Part shown: positions 21,641 through 30,876 of the stretch, in pieces
Layout: the number at the start of each line of letters is the position of its first letter
How positions within the stretch are numbered: the first letter of the stretch is position 1
NCBI GenBank assembly: GCA_030867875.1
Contig: JAOWCC010001589.1
Location: forward strand, 77,771,537-77,835,536
Direction of reading: 5' to 3'
From: Actinernus sp. WN-2022
Lineage: Eukaryota > Cnidaria > Anthozoa > Actiniaria > Actinernidae
DNA: 64,000 bases
The notes under the pieces: model-generated
Databases searched by the model: none
The model's input: the letters and a program-made list of their open reading frames with translations, nothing else
Told to the model about the DNA's origin: nothing
Program-made: the position numbers and the translations under genes

Positions 21641-24600
21641 TTCCATCTCTCTGTGTGCCCATTGTATTATTCTCTATATATTAGTATCAGTTCTGTAGTT
21701 TGAAAAACAATGTACCAAAAACATAGATGACAATCCATACTAAAGCAGAAGCCTGTTACCAGTAGTAAGAGCATATATCGAAAGAGAAGCCTTGTGAACA
21801 GGCCTTAAGCAAACAATATGCTTCCTAATTATGATTTATGAAAAGAGGCCATTGTGATAAAATAAGCACTATCAGCCTTCCACTTGGGGGTATGGGATTT
21901 AATCACCATGGGTGTTCTAAAAATAACCTGATCTGGGAATGTGCTGATGCACAGACTACATATGGGAGATAGATGCTCCTGGTAATGGGCTCCTGTTACT
22001 AAAGGTAGTAAGAACTAAACCCTTGTAAAATGAAAATAAAGCAATTCCAAATACAAATTCTAGCATATCCATGCAATTTTCTATATTTGAAAAGATTAGC
22101 TTGAATAGTTAATAACTAGTCCACTAAATTTGCATTTTACTGGATCAAAGCTCTCACAAGTTGAAATGTTATTGTCTAGCTTGTACTCAAAACTGAGTGA
22201 CTAGTCATTGAGATGTATAACCGTAAATTATTGGAATGCTTTGTTTTAATTCATTCTGCAATGGTTGGTTCTCATTGTCTATAATTAAGTGGTCCCAATT
22301 ACAGTACTTGCATGCACATACAGTAACTAAATGTACTACTCTACATATAATTGTACCTTGGGGGTGAATTCCTCTAGCCATGAGTAAGGAGAAGTAAGAA
22401 CTAAAATGCCGCCTGGGGCCACCAAAGAGGGAAGTCTGTCAAGAAACTTGTATGGGTTGGGAAGTCGGCAAACCAAGTTGGCTGCCAGAACACATCCAAA
22501 CTGACCAAGATCCGATGGCAGATTGCAGGCATCACCTTGCTGAAACGATACCTTGCTACGATCCTTGGAAAAAACAAGCACAAATTTTTAATTGCCATAT
22601 ACCAGTATTATAATATTGAACTCTGTACACATTTTTAAAACATTTATTTAGCTCCTTATCCACATGTATGGTATGTTACTTTATGACATATATATCATTA
22701 AACAAATTTAAAGTAACAGATACAGAATGAGTGGTCATGCTTTATTGGATTTATAAATTCAATTATTAATGAGTTTGATAAATAATATTACAATAATATT
22801 CTCTGAAGAAATTAGGTTTTGATTTACTTGATAAAACTTTAGATTTATTAAAATAAAATATAAATGAACACAAAAAAGTAGATGGATTTTCATGCATGCT
22901 GCTGATGGCTAGGCCAACTTAAATATTTGACTGAGAAAAAATATCCATTTTATTACAACCTGCTCAGTTTCAGTGGTGTGACGTACATTACGGCAGAGTT
23001 TCAAGTTTTTGAGACATGCAGTCATTCATACCAGTTGTTCTGGTAAGGTTAGGAGTATAAAAACTAAAGTTTCCAGAGACTTACAATGTCTGGATCCACC
23101 TCAGCATCATGTTCAGATACAAGATTTCCCTCTGTGGTAACCTCATAATGTAACTTGCCATAAACCTTCAATTTGGTGCAGGTATCAATAAATGCCTGGG
23201 AATAATCAATACCAACAGCATGCTGGAAATGCCTTGCAAGCTCAAAGGTAGACCTTCCCACAGCACATCCAATGTCAAGTGCAATGCTTGGCACATCATC
23301 CTGTAAGAAAACAATCGAGATTACTACTGTTTTCCTTCCCTCAAGTGAATAGAAATTGCTATTATCCTTTCGCAGTAACTGTTGACTTACATGTACATGT
23401 ATGCCCATTACATACTGGATAACAACAATACATGTAAAATACTGGATGGATGGAAAAACTAGTACAAAACTTTACATTAATTTTTATGTACTTCACAATC
23501 CTGTTTGCCCAACTGTAGCAACTGTAAAAAAAACAGCCTCCCAATTAATTGATCAAAAACTTGTGGATACAAATTATGTTAATTGTATTTTTAGCAAAAT
23601 GAAGAGCTACTGTATGTACATGTACATTGCATGTGGTTCCAGAAAATATCCATAGTATGACCCCAATGGAGGTTTTTTGGGAGGGGCATTTGAAAAAAAA
23701 TCAAATACACTAATTGACCCCAGCAGTAGAGATTATGCTCTGCCTGTTTTCCACTAAAAAAAATCCCACATTTAATTTTGCAAACTCAACCAGGGGCAGA
23801 TCCAGGAAATGCAGAAAGAGGGGGCCATAAAAGTGTGGCGTGAGCCGAACCTAGCTAGGAGGGTGTGGGGCCCAGCCAACGAAAGGGGAGGCCACAGCCC
23901 CCTCCCCCCCCCCCCCCCAAAAAAAAAATATCTGCCAACAAGACATATTATTGTTTAGGCCACTGATGATATTCAGCTGACAGAACCAGACACTGGAAAT
24001 TACTTACTATAATAATTATTATCAATAAATATTGTAAAAATAATTAGTTCAACTTGGGGTCATGCTGGATTATATATTATTAGTTTCTCCACACAATTAA
24101 CATATGCATGCAAACATGGAATGTTCTGACCAGGGTTTTTCAAGTTGTATTTGGAATGTTTCACTCTGATGAGAAATTCAAGCTCACACATTTCCCCCAT
24201 AACATTAATAGGGTATGCAGAATATGTTGCATAAAGACCCACATACAGCCTGGGTCACCTCAGCGTCCATATTACAGCCTTGGCCAGGGGGGCAGGGGGC
24301 AGGACAACTCTGTTTTGTCAGTGAGTCTGGGCACGTAATATTGGCTTGGGCATGCTTTGTGTGACCCAAGTTGTTCCAGGTAGGCAAGACAAAGCGTTTA
24401 TGAGAAAAGGTTGGCTCTCCCCCCAGCTGGATCACCCTACCTTGTGAACAACTAGAGTACCTCGGGCCCCAGGGTCACCCTCATCCCTGAGCCAAGTTTG
24501 TGTTTCTCTTGTATATGGTTCAATGACTGTGTGTTATAATAATACAGTTGAAGCTCCTGTAAGCGGACACCCTCAGGAATCAGAAAAAGTGTCTGGAACT

Positions 24601-25329
24601 GGAACTGTCCGCTTACAGGAATGTGTAAATACAGAGTTTGAGTGCCGGAGAGTTCACATAGGGTTTTGGAAAGGTGTCCATAACTGGAGCTGTCCGCTTA
24701 GGAGTGTGTCTGCACAGAAGAGAGCTTCAACTGTATAAAGAAATGTATGAAAAGTTGTCTCGCCCAGACCTTGCAGGGTGGCTTCTTTTTTTTCTTCCTT
24801 TTTTTTGGGGGGGGGGGGGGTTACCTGCCGAGTACCTTGCTGCTAGACAGTCTAGCAGGGTCATTAGTCCCCGAGCCATATGGTCCATATCAACGGTGAT
24901 ATCAACAGGACCTATTTAAAGACTTCTTTTTCGCTAATATAAATACACCATTCCCAAATAATGATTAATGGCGTAAAAGAAAGGGCGTTCACTCTCCCTG
25001 AGAGTGAGACTGACTTCAGAAATTATTCAGTCACTGCATCTATAAATCTAATTTACACGTTGACAATATACAATGTACCTCCTTACCTTGGTATTTTCTA
25101 TACAAGCAAGAGCACATCGCTTCGGAAAATCTAATGCATCCTTAGGTCCAAAATCGTAGGTCAGGATCTCGTTCGGTTTGCCGTAGTGAAATATCAAATA
25201 TTCATTGACAAGTTTACTGGTTTCGTACACATTTTTGTGTCTGCCGGCTAAGTAGCGGTATGCCAACACCGCCACAGTGGATGCACTGATCGCACTCACA
25301 CTACCAACAATTACATCCCTTTTTGACAT
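20937..25329 (-). CDS. OvoA C-terminal-type SAM methyltransferase, stand-alone, membrane-anchored; four exons
   Basis: Coding exons on the minus strand are 25087-25329, 23085-23300, 22357-22563 and 20937-21155. All introns are GT-AG and phase 0, giving 294 residues. Residues about 6-27 are hydrophobic (VIVGSVSAISASTVAVLAYR), a likely membrane anchor or targeting segment. Then come LIFHYGKPNEILTYDFGP and ALDFPKRC, the SAM-binding motif I LDIGCAVGRSTFELA (about 89-103), GIDYSQAFID, SFQQGDACNLPSDLGQF, VLAANLVCRLPNPYKFLDRL, VAPGGILVLTSPYSWLEEF, WLGGY and PFFIRETARKNQW. This is the motif set of the putative 4-mercaptohistidine N1-methyltransferase module that forms the C-terminus of OvoA in ovothiol synthesis. 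No DinB-like or FGE-sulfatase domain, the other OvoA modules, is encoded nearby. Substrate is therefore not established. The start is the ATG at 25329; a longer upstream frame lacks an ATG. Confidence 0.88.
21361..21512. repeat. Palindromic MITE in methyltransferase intron 3 flank
   Basis: AATTGAAGGGCTCC at the left and GGAACCCTTCAATT at the right pair. ACGTAAGTGACTTTGATCAA and its complement form the inner arms. It lies in the intron between coding exons 3 and 4. Confidence 0.75.
21552..21646. repeat. Near-perfect palindrome in methyltransferase intron 3
   Basis: ATGGAATTTATCTTCTCGTG and the following TTCAACTCGATATCTCAC are mirrored at 21608-21646. The arms are about 40 bp with almost no mismatches. 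Confidence 0.8.
22139..22295 (+). repeat. Single-copy relative of the 42-kb minisatellite locus
   Basis: The order of words CTGGATCAAAGCT, CAAGTTGAAAT, TTGGAATGCTTTGTTTT and TGGTTGGTTCTCATTGTCTA matches 41893-42060. Here the ATTGGTTCTCATTGTCTAAG word is not amplified. It lies in intron 3 of the methyltransferase. Confidence 0.7.
23640..23935. repeat. Purine- and poly-C-rich low-complexity stretch
   Basis: GGAGGGGCATTTGAAAAAAAA, a GGGGGCCATAAAAG region and a C-run followed by an A-run (about 23901-23929) lie in methyltransferase intron 1-2. They look like degraded dispersed repeats; no coding block is recognised. Confidence 0.35.
24240..24490. repeat. Diverged copy of the TTGGCTCG-type TIR family
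   Basis: CACGTAATATTGG, GACAACTCTGTTTTGTC, AAAAGGTTGGCTCTCCCCCC and GGATCACCCTACCTTGTGAA resemble the arms of the element at 26523-29869, including the phrase TTCACAAGGTAGGGTGACCC there. The ends are lost. Confidence 0.5.
24543..24735. mobile_element. Tc1/mariner-like (pogo-type) MITE with TA flanks
   Basis: It starts TACAGTTGAAGCTC and ends GAGCTTCAACTGTA; TA is the likely target duplication. TGTCCGCTTACAGGA and GTAAGCGGACACC words repeat inside in both orientations. It is 193 bp, non-coding, and lies in intron 1 of the methyltransferase. Confidence 0.8.
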
Positions 25330-25512
25330 GATATACTTGCAGTCCAATGCGGTTTCACAGATTTGTCTTTCGGATTGAAAATTTCCACTTCACTCACAGC
25401 ACTTCGGAATCACAGGCACACGTGGGAAAAATATGAAACAGCAGTAAATGGAGTCAGCGGTATATGCCTTACTGTTGAAATAAAACATTTTAGTCTAAAT
25501 TTCACATCGATT

Positions 25513-25584
25513 GGGGATGTAGCTCAGTGGTAGAGCGCCCGCTTCGCATGCGGGATGTCCGGAGTTCGATCCCCCGCATCTCCA
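25513..25584 (+). tRNA. tRNA-Ala (anticodon CGC)
   Basis: It folds as a full cloverleaf. The acceptor stem GGGGATG pairs with CATCTCC and is followed by discriminator A. The D-arm is in TAGCTCAGTGGTAGAGC, the anticodon stem CCCGC/GCGGG encloses loop TTCGCAT (anticodon CGC), and the T-arm carries GGAGTTCGATCCCCC. Internal promoter boxes A (TAGCTCAGTGG) and B (AGTTCGATCCC) are intact, and a T-tract follows at about 25591. There is no intron and no encoded CCA, as expected for a eukaryotic nuclear tRNA. It lies 183 bases upstream of the methyltransferase ATG, transcribed away from it. Confidence 0.96.
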
Positions 25585-25590
25585 GCAATT

Positions 25591-25618
25591 TTTTTATTTT
25601 TCTATTCTTTTCTTTTTT
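25591..25618 (+). terminator. Pol III T-tract terminator
   Basis: TTTTTTTA and further T runs start 7 bases after the tRNA end, the expected RNA polymerase III stop. Confidence 0.7.
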
Positions 25619-26116
25619 ATTATCGTTCCCACTATCAGTTATGAAAATGCTTAAACCTCCGGATAATTGGTAATCAGAATTATTATATTAATTCGTATAT
25701 TTTGTATTGTATCCTTTTATTAAATATGTATCATCTTATAAAATTTGTAAATCTTAGAGAAAGTTTTTTGGGCAATTTTCATTCAATTGACCTATATCAC
25801 TATGACGTCATATCAAAACAATCTATTGTTTAAACGCTAAGGATCACGGTCGTGGGAGGGGGACAAAACAGGGACAAAACAGCAACAACACAAAGGAAAT
25901 CGCTATCAAATGCATTTTGTAGAACGTAGAATAGCGGTAACAGCCACCAAATACGGTAAATATTGTGGGATAAACATTGATACAGCTGATATCTGGAAAC
26001 CAGACAATTCGAAGTGAAATTTTCCTCAGCAGAGCAGATTTAGTTCAAAATTCTATTGTTCAAGTCGATTCTGTCCCCCTCATAAACAAGCCGTGACGTC
26101 ATAATGATATAGGGTA

Positions 26117-26423
26117 ATTGTTTTAGTCGGCGAGAATTATTTTTGTACTGCTTGTCAATGAAGGATGAGTCTGTAATGAGGTGTACAGCAAAATATTGCC
26201 ACAACATTATGACTCTTTAATGATAATAATAATAATAATAATACTTTATTCCAAAAATACCATCAAAGATACATAGGAAGTACTGGAAGTACACAAGTAG
26301 CTAGGTACAATCATTAAACATAGTCATAATGTCGTGGCAATATTTTGCTGTACACCTCATTACAGACTCATCCTTCATTGACAAGCAGTACGAAAATAAT
26401 TCTCGCCGACTAAAACAACTAAA
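26117..26423. repeat. Tail-to-tail inverted LINE ends
   Basis: 26117-26214 is the near-perfect inverted copy of 26319-26423. Both encode RRELF-YCLSMKDESVMRCTAKYCH on their own strand, the C-terminus of the same LINE protein. A TAA/ATT microsatellite (26222-26243), a typical LINE tail, lies between the arms. Two LINE 3' ends therefore face each other. Confidence 0.65.
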
Positions 26424-26519
26424 TGAATCATTGATAGCTAACAAATTGGCCCAAAAACGTTCTCTAAGATTTACAAATTTTATATTATTACAACTGGTGA
26501 AGTAATGCAATTCATCACC
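26300..26519 (-). pseudogene. LINE C-terminal coding fragment, distal half (split by insertion)
   Basis: The minus-strand frame starting LGDELHYFTSCN and ending at a stop near 26301 continues, in frame, the frame that ends LNE at 29873. CPLCNLNE plus LGDELHYF restores the zinc-finger-like CxxC and H-x-C pattern typical of the C-terminus of several LINE polyproteins. The interrupting sequence is the TIR element at 26523-29869. Confidence 0.8.
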
Positions 26520-26897
26520 TAAGGCCCTGTTTATATGAAGGAAAGTTGGCTCGGGGGGGAGGGTCACCCTCCCCCCCAGAGCTACCCTGGGCGAGCCAAC
26601 TTTTCATACATTTCTTTATAAAACGAAGTCAACTGTCTACATGAGAAACCGCAAACTTGGCTCGGGGGGGCGGGTGACCCTCCCCGAGGCACTCGGTTCA
26701 CAAGGTAGGGTGACCCTGGGGGGCGAGCCAACTTTTTCTCATATAAACACCCTACTAATGATCTTGCAGAATTTACTACTCAACTAAATAACATTAAAAC
26801 ACTGAACCCCAATAAACATCAAATTTACATATTTGGTGACATAAATGTTGACTTTTTTAAATGTAATATACATTCACTGACTGAAGAATATTTAGAT

Positions 26898-27578
26898 ATG
26901 CTATTTACTAATAGCCTTCTCCCTGTTATTACCAAAGCTACTAGAATAACGGATCACACTTCAACACTTATTGACCATATCTATACCAACACACCTTTAT
27001 CCCAGATTACTTCAGGAATTGCTACTGTTGACATATCTGATCACCTGCCAATATTCTGCATAGTTCGAACTCAAGTGGAAAAAATTAGTCGCAAACAATA
27101 TTATCGAGATTATTCTAAATTTAATAAGGATCAATACTTGGCTGATATAAAATTAATAAATTGGGAAGAAGTCTTAGACGTAAGAAAGAATTTAAATGAA
27201 AAAACACATGATGCAATCAATGCCATAATGACTACTGTTAACAAACATGCCCCAATGAAACAGGCCTCTAATTCAAAACAAAAAGAACTCAATAAACCTT
27301 GGCTTACAGCTGGCATACTTAAATCAATAAAAAGGAAGCAAAAAATGTATCGTACACATTTTAATAGCAAAGACCCACAGAAAACTAGGGAATATAAGCA
27401 ATATGCAAATATACTTACACATTTGAAAGATAAAAGCAAAAAAGACTACTATTCCAACCAATTTTTTAAACATAAAGATAATCTAAAACATACTTGGAAA
27501 CTAATTGGTACTCTTATTAAACGTAAAACAAAAGGACAGTCCTTACCATTAGAATTATTCATAATAATAAAACTGTGA
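26898..27578 (+). pseudogene. LINE endonuclease C-terminus and linker
   Basis: This 226-codon open piece carries the endonuclease end (DHTSTLIDHIYTN, VDISDHLPIF) and a Lys-rich linker with PWLTAGILKSIKRKQKMYR, the usual block before the reverse transcriptase. The frame is open upstream to about 26756 without an ATG. It is lost to a frameshift near 27560. Confidence 0.8.
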
Positions 27579-27996
27579 CCCAACAAGCTGATATTGCAGA
27601 ACATTTCAATCACTACTTTGTTAATATTGGTCCAACTTTAGCAAGCAAGATTAGAAATAACGATTTCGTAAATCCCACACAATATATAAACAATTCTCCA
27701 TCCTCTAGTTTTATTCTATCGCCTGTGTCTGAAGCCGAAGTTTTAACACAATTTGCTACACTAAATGAAAATAAAGCATATATATAAATATTCCAAATAA
27801 ATTTATTAAACTGGCAAGTGAACCATTATCTGTTCCTTTTACAAAAATCTTCAATGAATCAATTCTAACAGGGACTGTACCAAATATTTTTTAAATCTCG
27901 AGAGTAACCCCTATATTTAAAAGTGGCTGTGCAACAGAATTAGGTAATTATAGACCTATAGCAATTATTTCATCATTCAGTAAAGTTCTGGAAAAA

Positions 27997-28944
27997 ATGG
28001 TATATGACCAACTGATGTCCTTCCTTGAAAAATATAATATACTATTTAATTATCAGTTTGGCTTTAGGAAAGGCTACTCTACAGAATATGCAATACTTGA
28101 AACTATAGAAAACCTGAAGACGGCTATAGATGAAAACAAAATAACTTGTGGTATATTCCTAGATTTTTCGAAGGCATTTGATACGATTAACCATGATATT
28201 TTATTGGCAAAAATGTATAAATATGGAATTCGTGGTTTACCACATAATTGGTTCTCAAGCTATTTAACAGATCGTAAACAATATGTTAAAATTGATAATA
28301 CAGAATCTAGTCTGAGAAACATAACCTGTGGCATTCCACAAGGATCAACTTTAGGCCCTTTACTTTTTTTATTGTACATAAATGACCTTCCAAACTCCTC
28401 TCAAAAACTCCTTTTCAGAATATTCGCTGATGATACAAATATTTTATATTCTTCAAATAACTCTGAAGAACTAGAAAGAGTTATTAATGATGAGCTTGCT
28501 AATGTTTTAAAATATTGTGCAGCAAACAAATTATCGATTAATTTAAAAAAAACTAATTATATGTTGATAACCTCCCCTAAGAAGAACCCTAATATAAGAA
28601 TAACTGCTTGCAATATTGAGCAAAAAACATATATTAAATATCTTGGGGTTTTTATTGACGAACACTTACGATGGGACACTCAAATTACACCTGTTAATAA
28701 TAAAATTGCCAAAAATATTGGAATTATTTGTAAGCTAAGATACCATATTTCTATTACTATTCTAAAGCAACTTTATTATACTCTTATCTATTCGTATTTG
28801 AGTTATGGCCTAATGACCTGGGGTACTGCTGTTAAGACTAGACTAAGTAAAATTAAAACAAAGCAAAATAAATGTGTTCGCTCATTTTCTTTGCTAGCAA
28901 ATTTGAAAATGCCACCCCATATTATAGAATTTTGCAAATTCTAA
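27997..28944 (+). pseudogene. LINE reverse transcriptase core
   Basis: A 315-codon open piece holds all central RT motifs in order: QFGFRKGYSTEYAI, GIFLDFSKAFDTINHDIL, GIPQGSTLGPLLFLLYINDL, FADDTNILY (catalytic FADD), LSINLKKTNYML and YIKYLGVFID, then a thumb region. Catalytic aspartates are intact, but the frame is cut off from the rest of the polyprotein by upstream breaks and by a frameshift near 28930. The tail (WEKIPLEIKSLPHNSFK) is in the next frame, up to 29249. Confidence 0.85.
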
Positions 28945-29646
28945 AACTTGACAATGCCTTTAATCTGAAAATCTCCACTCTCGTTCACAAAATTAAATAT
29001 GTTAAAATAGGTGTACCACCTGTTTTTTTCGACTTAGTCCCCTCTGCAACTGATATTCATAATTATAATACTAGATATGCTACCAACCAAAACTTATACA
29101 GACCAGCTTCCAGAACTAATTATGGTCTATCGAGATTTAAATCTCTTGCATCACGGTTATGGGAAAAAATACCGTTAGAAATAAAATCCCTCCCACACAA
29201 TAGTTTTAAAAAACAATACAAATTATTTTTACTTGAAAACCAGGCCTAAGTTATTGTGTAAAATTGTAAATATAGAACAATAACTAAGATCGAATTAATA
29301 TATTCATACCATCTTTATTCTTTGCATATATATAAATATATTGTCAACGTCTCCATATAATTATGTATCAATATTGTAAATAAATTATTCTTCCTATTAG
29401 TATTAATTCTAGCCGCTTATCACTCAAGAAAATTTGTACAATAGATATTTATGTATTTTCTGTGCTCCAAATATCCTCATTTATTTTTCTTGTGATAGAG
29501 GTCAACTAGAAAGCCTATGGCTCCTTTGACCTCTATGCACATTCTTGAAATTCAAAACTATTTTATTATTACCGTACCTCTCTTTTTCTTTCTACAATTA
29601 TTTTCTTGTGTAATTATCTTTAAAAGAAATAGTGCAAAATAAAACG

Positions 29647-29676
29647 AACTTGAACTTGAACTTGAACTTGAACTTG
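29647..29676 (+). repeat. (GAACTT)n microsatellite, LINE tail
   Basis: Five near-perfect GAACTT units end the plus-strand LINE and abut the right transposon arm. CR1/L2-type LINEs often end in short tandem units rather than poly-A. Confidence 0.75.
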
Positions 29677-29872
29677 GCTCGCCTAACCGGGCCAACTCGG
29701 GACACACAGAGCATGCGTAATCCAATATTACGTGCCCAGACTCGCTCAAGACAAAGTTGTCTCGGGCACCCGGGACAACTTTTCTTCCATATAAACGCTC
29801 GGTAAAGTTGGCTCGGGAGGGAGGGTGACCCTCCCCCCCGAGCCAACTTTCCTTCATATAAACAGGGCCTAA

Positions 29873-30373
29873 CTCATTAAGGTTACAAAGAGGGCAAACG
29901 CGTGCATCATAAGTAATGTTTGCGTAGCGACCAGTTTCAACAGGGAATTTGTGCGCAGAAATCCTAAATCTTGTCACCGCCTGACGATGCTTAACGCTCG
30001 AGACATACGACAGGTAGTTCTCAAAACCTGTATTTGGCTTCACTAGATTAAACGTACGCAACTTACTGCACTCTTGAACCTGGTCCTTCCACCGCTTATT
30101 AAAGGAATTATATAATTCAGATTTCAGATATTTAGCCAGAACTCTAATATTCTTAGTGGATATGTACCTGTAATAATTAGTAGATCTAGCTACTTGTGTA
30201 CTTCCTATGTATCTTTGATGGTATTTTTTTGGAATAAACGGTATTATTATTGATCTTTTAATATGTAGACACACGAAAAGGAATTCAGGTAGGTCAGAAA
30301 CAGCCATTAAAATGGAGTTCAACTCCCTTGTGTGTTTCTGGGCAGGTTTAATGCAATGTTGTTTGCCATTCAC
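29873..30373 (-). pseudogene. LINE C-terminal coding fragment, proximal half (split by insertion)
   Basis: The minus-strand open frame encodes KSELYNSFNKRWKDQVQEC, RFRISAHKFPVETGRYANIT and ARVCPLCNLNE, the pre-zinc-finger region of a LINE polyprotein, and then enters the inserted transposon. The upstream third (30250-30180) reads through an inverted copy of a 70-bp block also at 26236-26310, so the frame start may be chimeric rather than native. Confidence 0.7.
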
Positions 30374-30559
30374 TTGAAGGCTCGTATATATTTTTCCTCT
30401 ACTGGTTGTGCTAGAGCGTAGCTAGAGAGAACGTAGAGAGCTCAGAAAAGAGGTGTAGTTAGTTTTTTTTTTACTTTTGGCCATCCCAATAAAATCACAA
30501 GAAGCCGGAAAGGGAGCCTAACATTTTTTTTCTCCAACTGATCGAACAAAACATTTTAT

Positions 30560-30876
30560 TGGGAGGAACCAAAACAAGCTGTGGCATCACAATATGTATG
30601 CTAGCACCAGCAGACGAATATCACTGCGTCGCATTACCCTGGTTACCAGAGGCTCGCGAGTCGCGAAGCGACGAGTCCTGACTGGCTGATTAAAGTTTGG
30701 ACTGCCTGTGGTCACTCGAGAGCGAGAAAAGGGCACGAAAAGACTTCTGGGAAACTTTATATGCCCCTCGTTTTTCGAGTTTTTAGTGCTGCGCGCTCTG
30801 GTGTAACATTGACATTTACATACTACCAATTTAAATGATAGGATTTGATTAGGATTTGGTGCTGTAAATTAGTAAA
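30560..30876 (+). promoter_or_regulatory. Probable DHTKD1 upstream/promoter region
   Basis: The 300 bases before the DHTKD1 ATG include a CpG-rich patch (CTCGCGAGTCGCGAAGCGAC at about 30651-30670) in an otherwise AT-rich setting. The ATG context is TAGTAAAATGT. No TATA box stands out. The exact start site cannot be given. Confidence 0.4.

Larger units (their letters stand above)
26755..29676 (+). mobile_element. 5'-truncated CR1/L2-like LINE inside the TIR element
   Basis: It begins in the C-terminal half of an apurinic-type endonuclease (IYIFGDINVDFF, then ITDHTSTLIDHIYTN and VDISDHLPIF, the GDxN and SDH catalytic boxes) and runs through linker and reverse transcriptase to a WEKIP-type C-terminus ending at a stop near 29249. 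The 3' UTR follows, with tail repeats (GAACTT)n at about 29647-29676. Frame breaks occur near 27560, 27787 and 28930 and a stop near 27893, so it is inactive. The 5' end abuts the transposon arm. Confidence 0.85.
26523..29869. mobile_element. TIR transposon (PIF/Harbinger-type by TAA duplication) carrying a LINE
   Basis: Both ends read GGCCCTGTTTATATGAAGGA inward and continue identically through AAGTTGGCTCGG. TAA directly flanks both ends (26520-26522 and 29870-29872), the 3-bp TWA type of target duplication known from PIF/Harbinger elements. Removing the element with one TAA restores the minus-strand LINE frame exactly. The left arm spans about 26523-26754 and the right arm about 29677-29869. 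The interior is a plus-strand LINE, not a transposase, so the element is non-autonomous. Confidence 0.85.
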
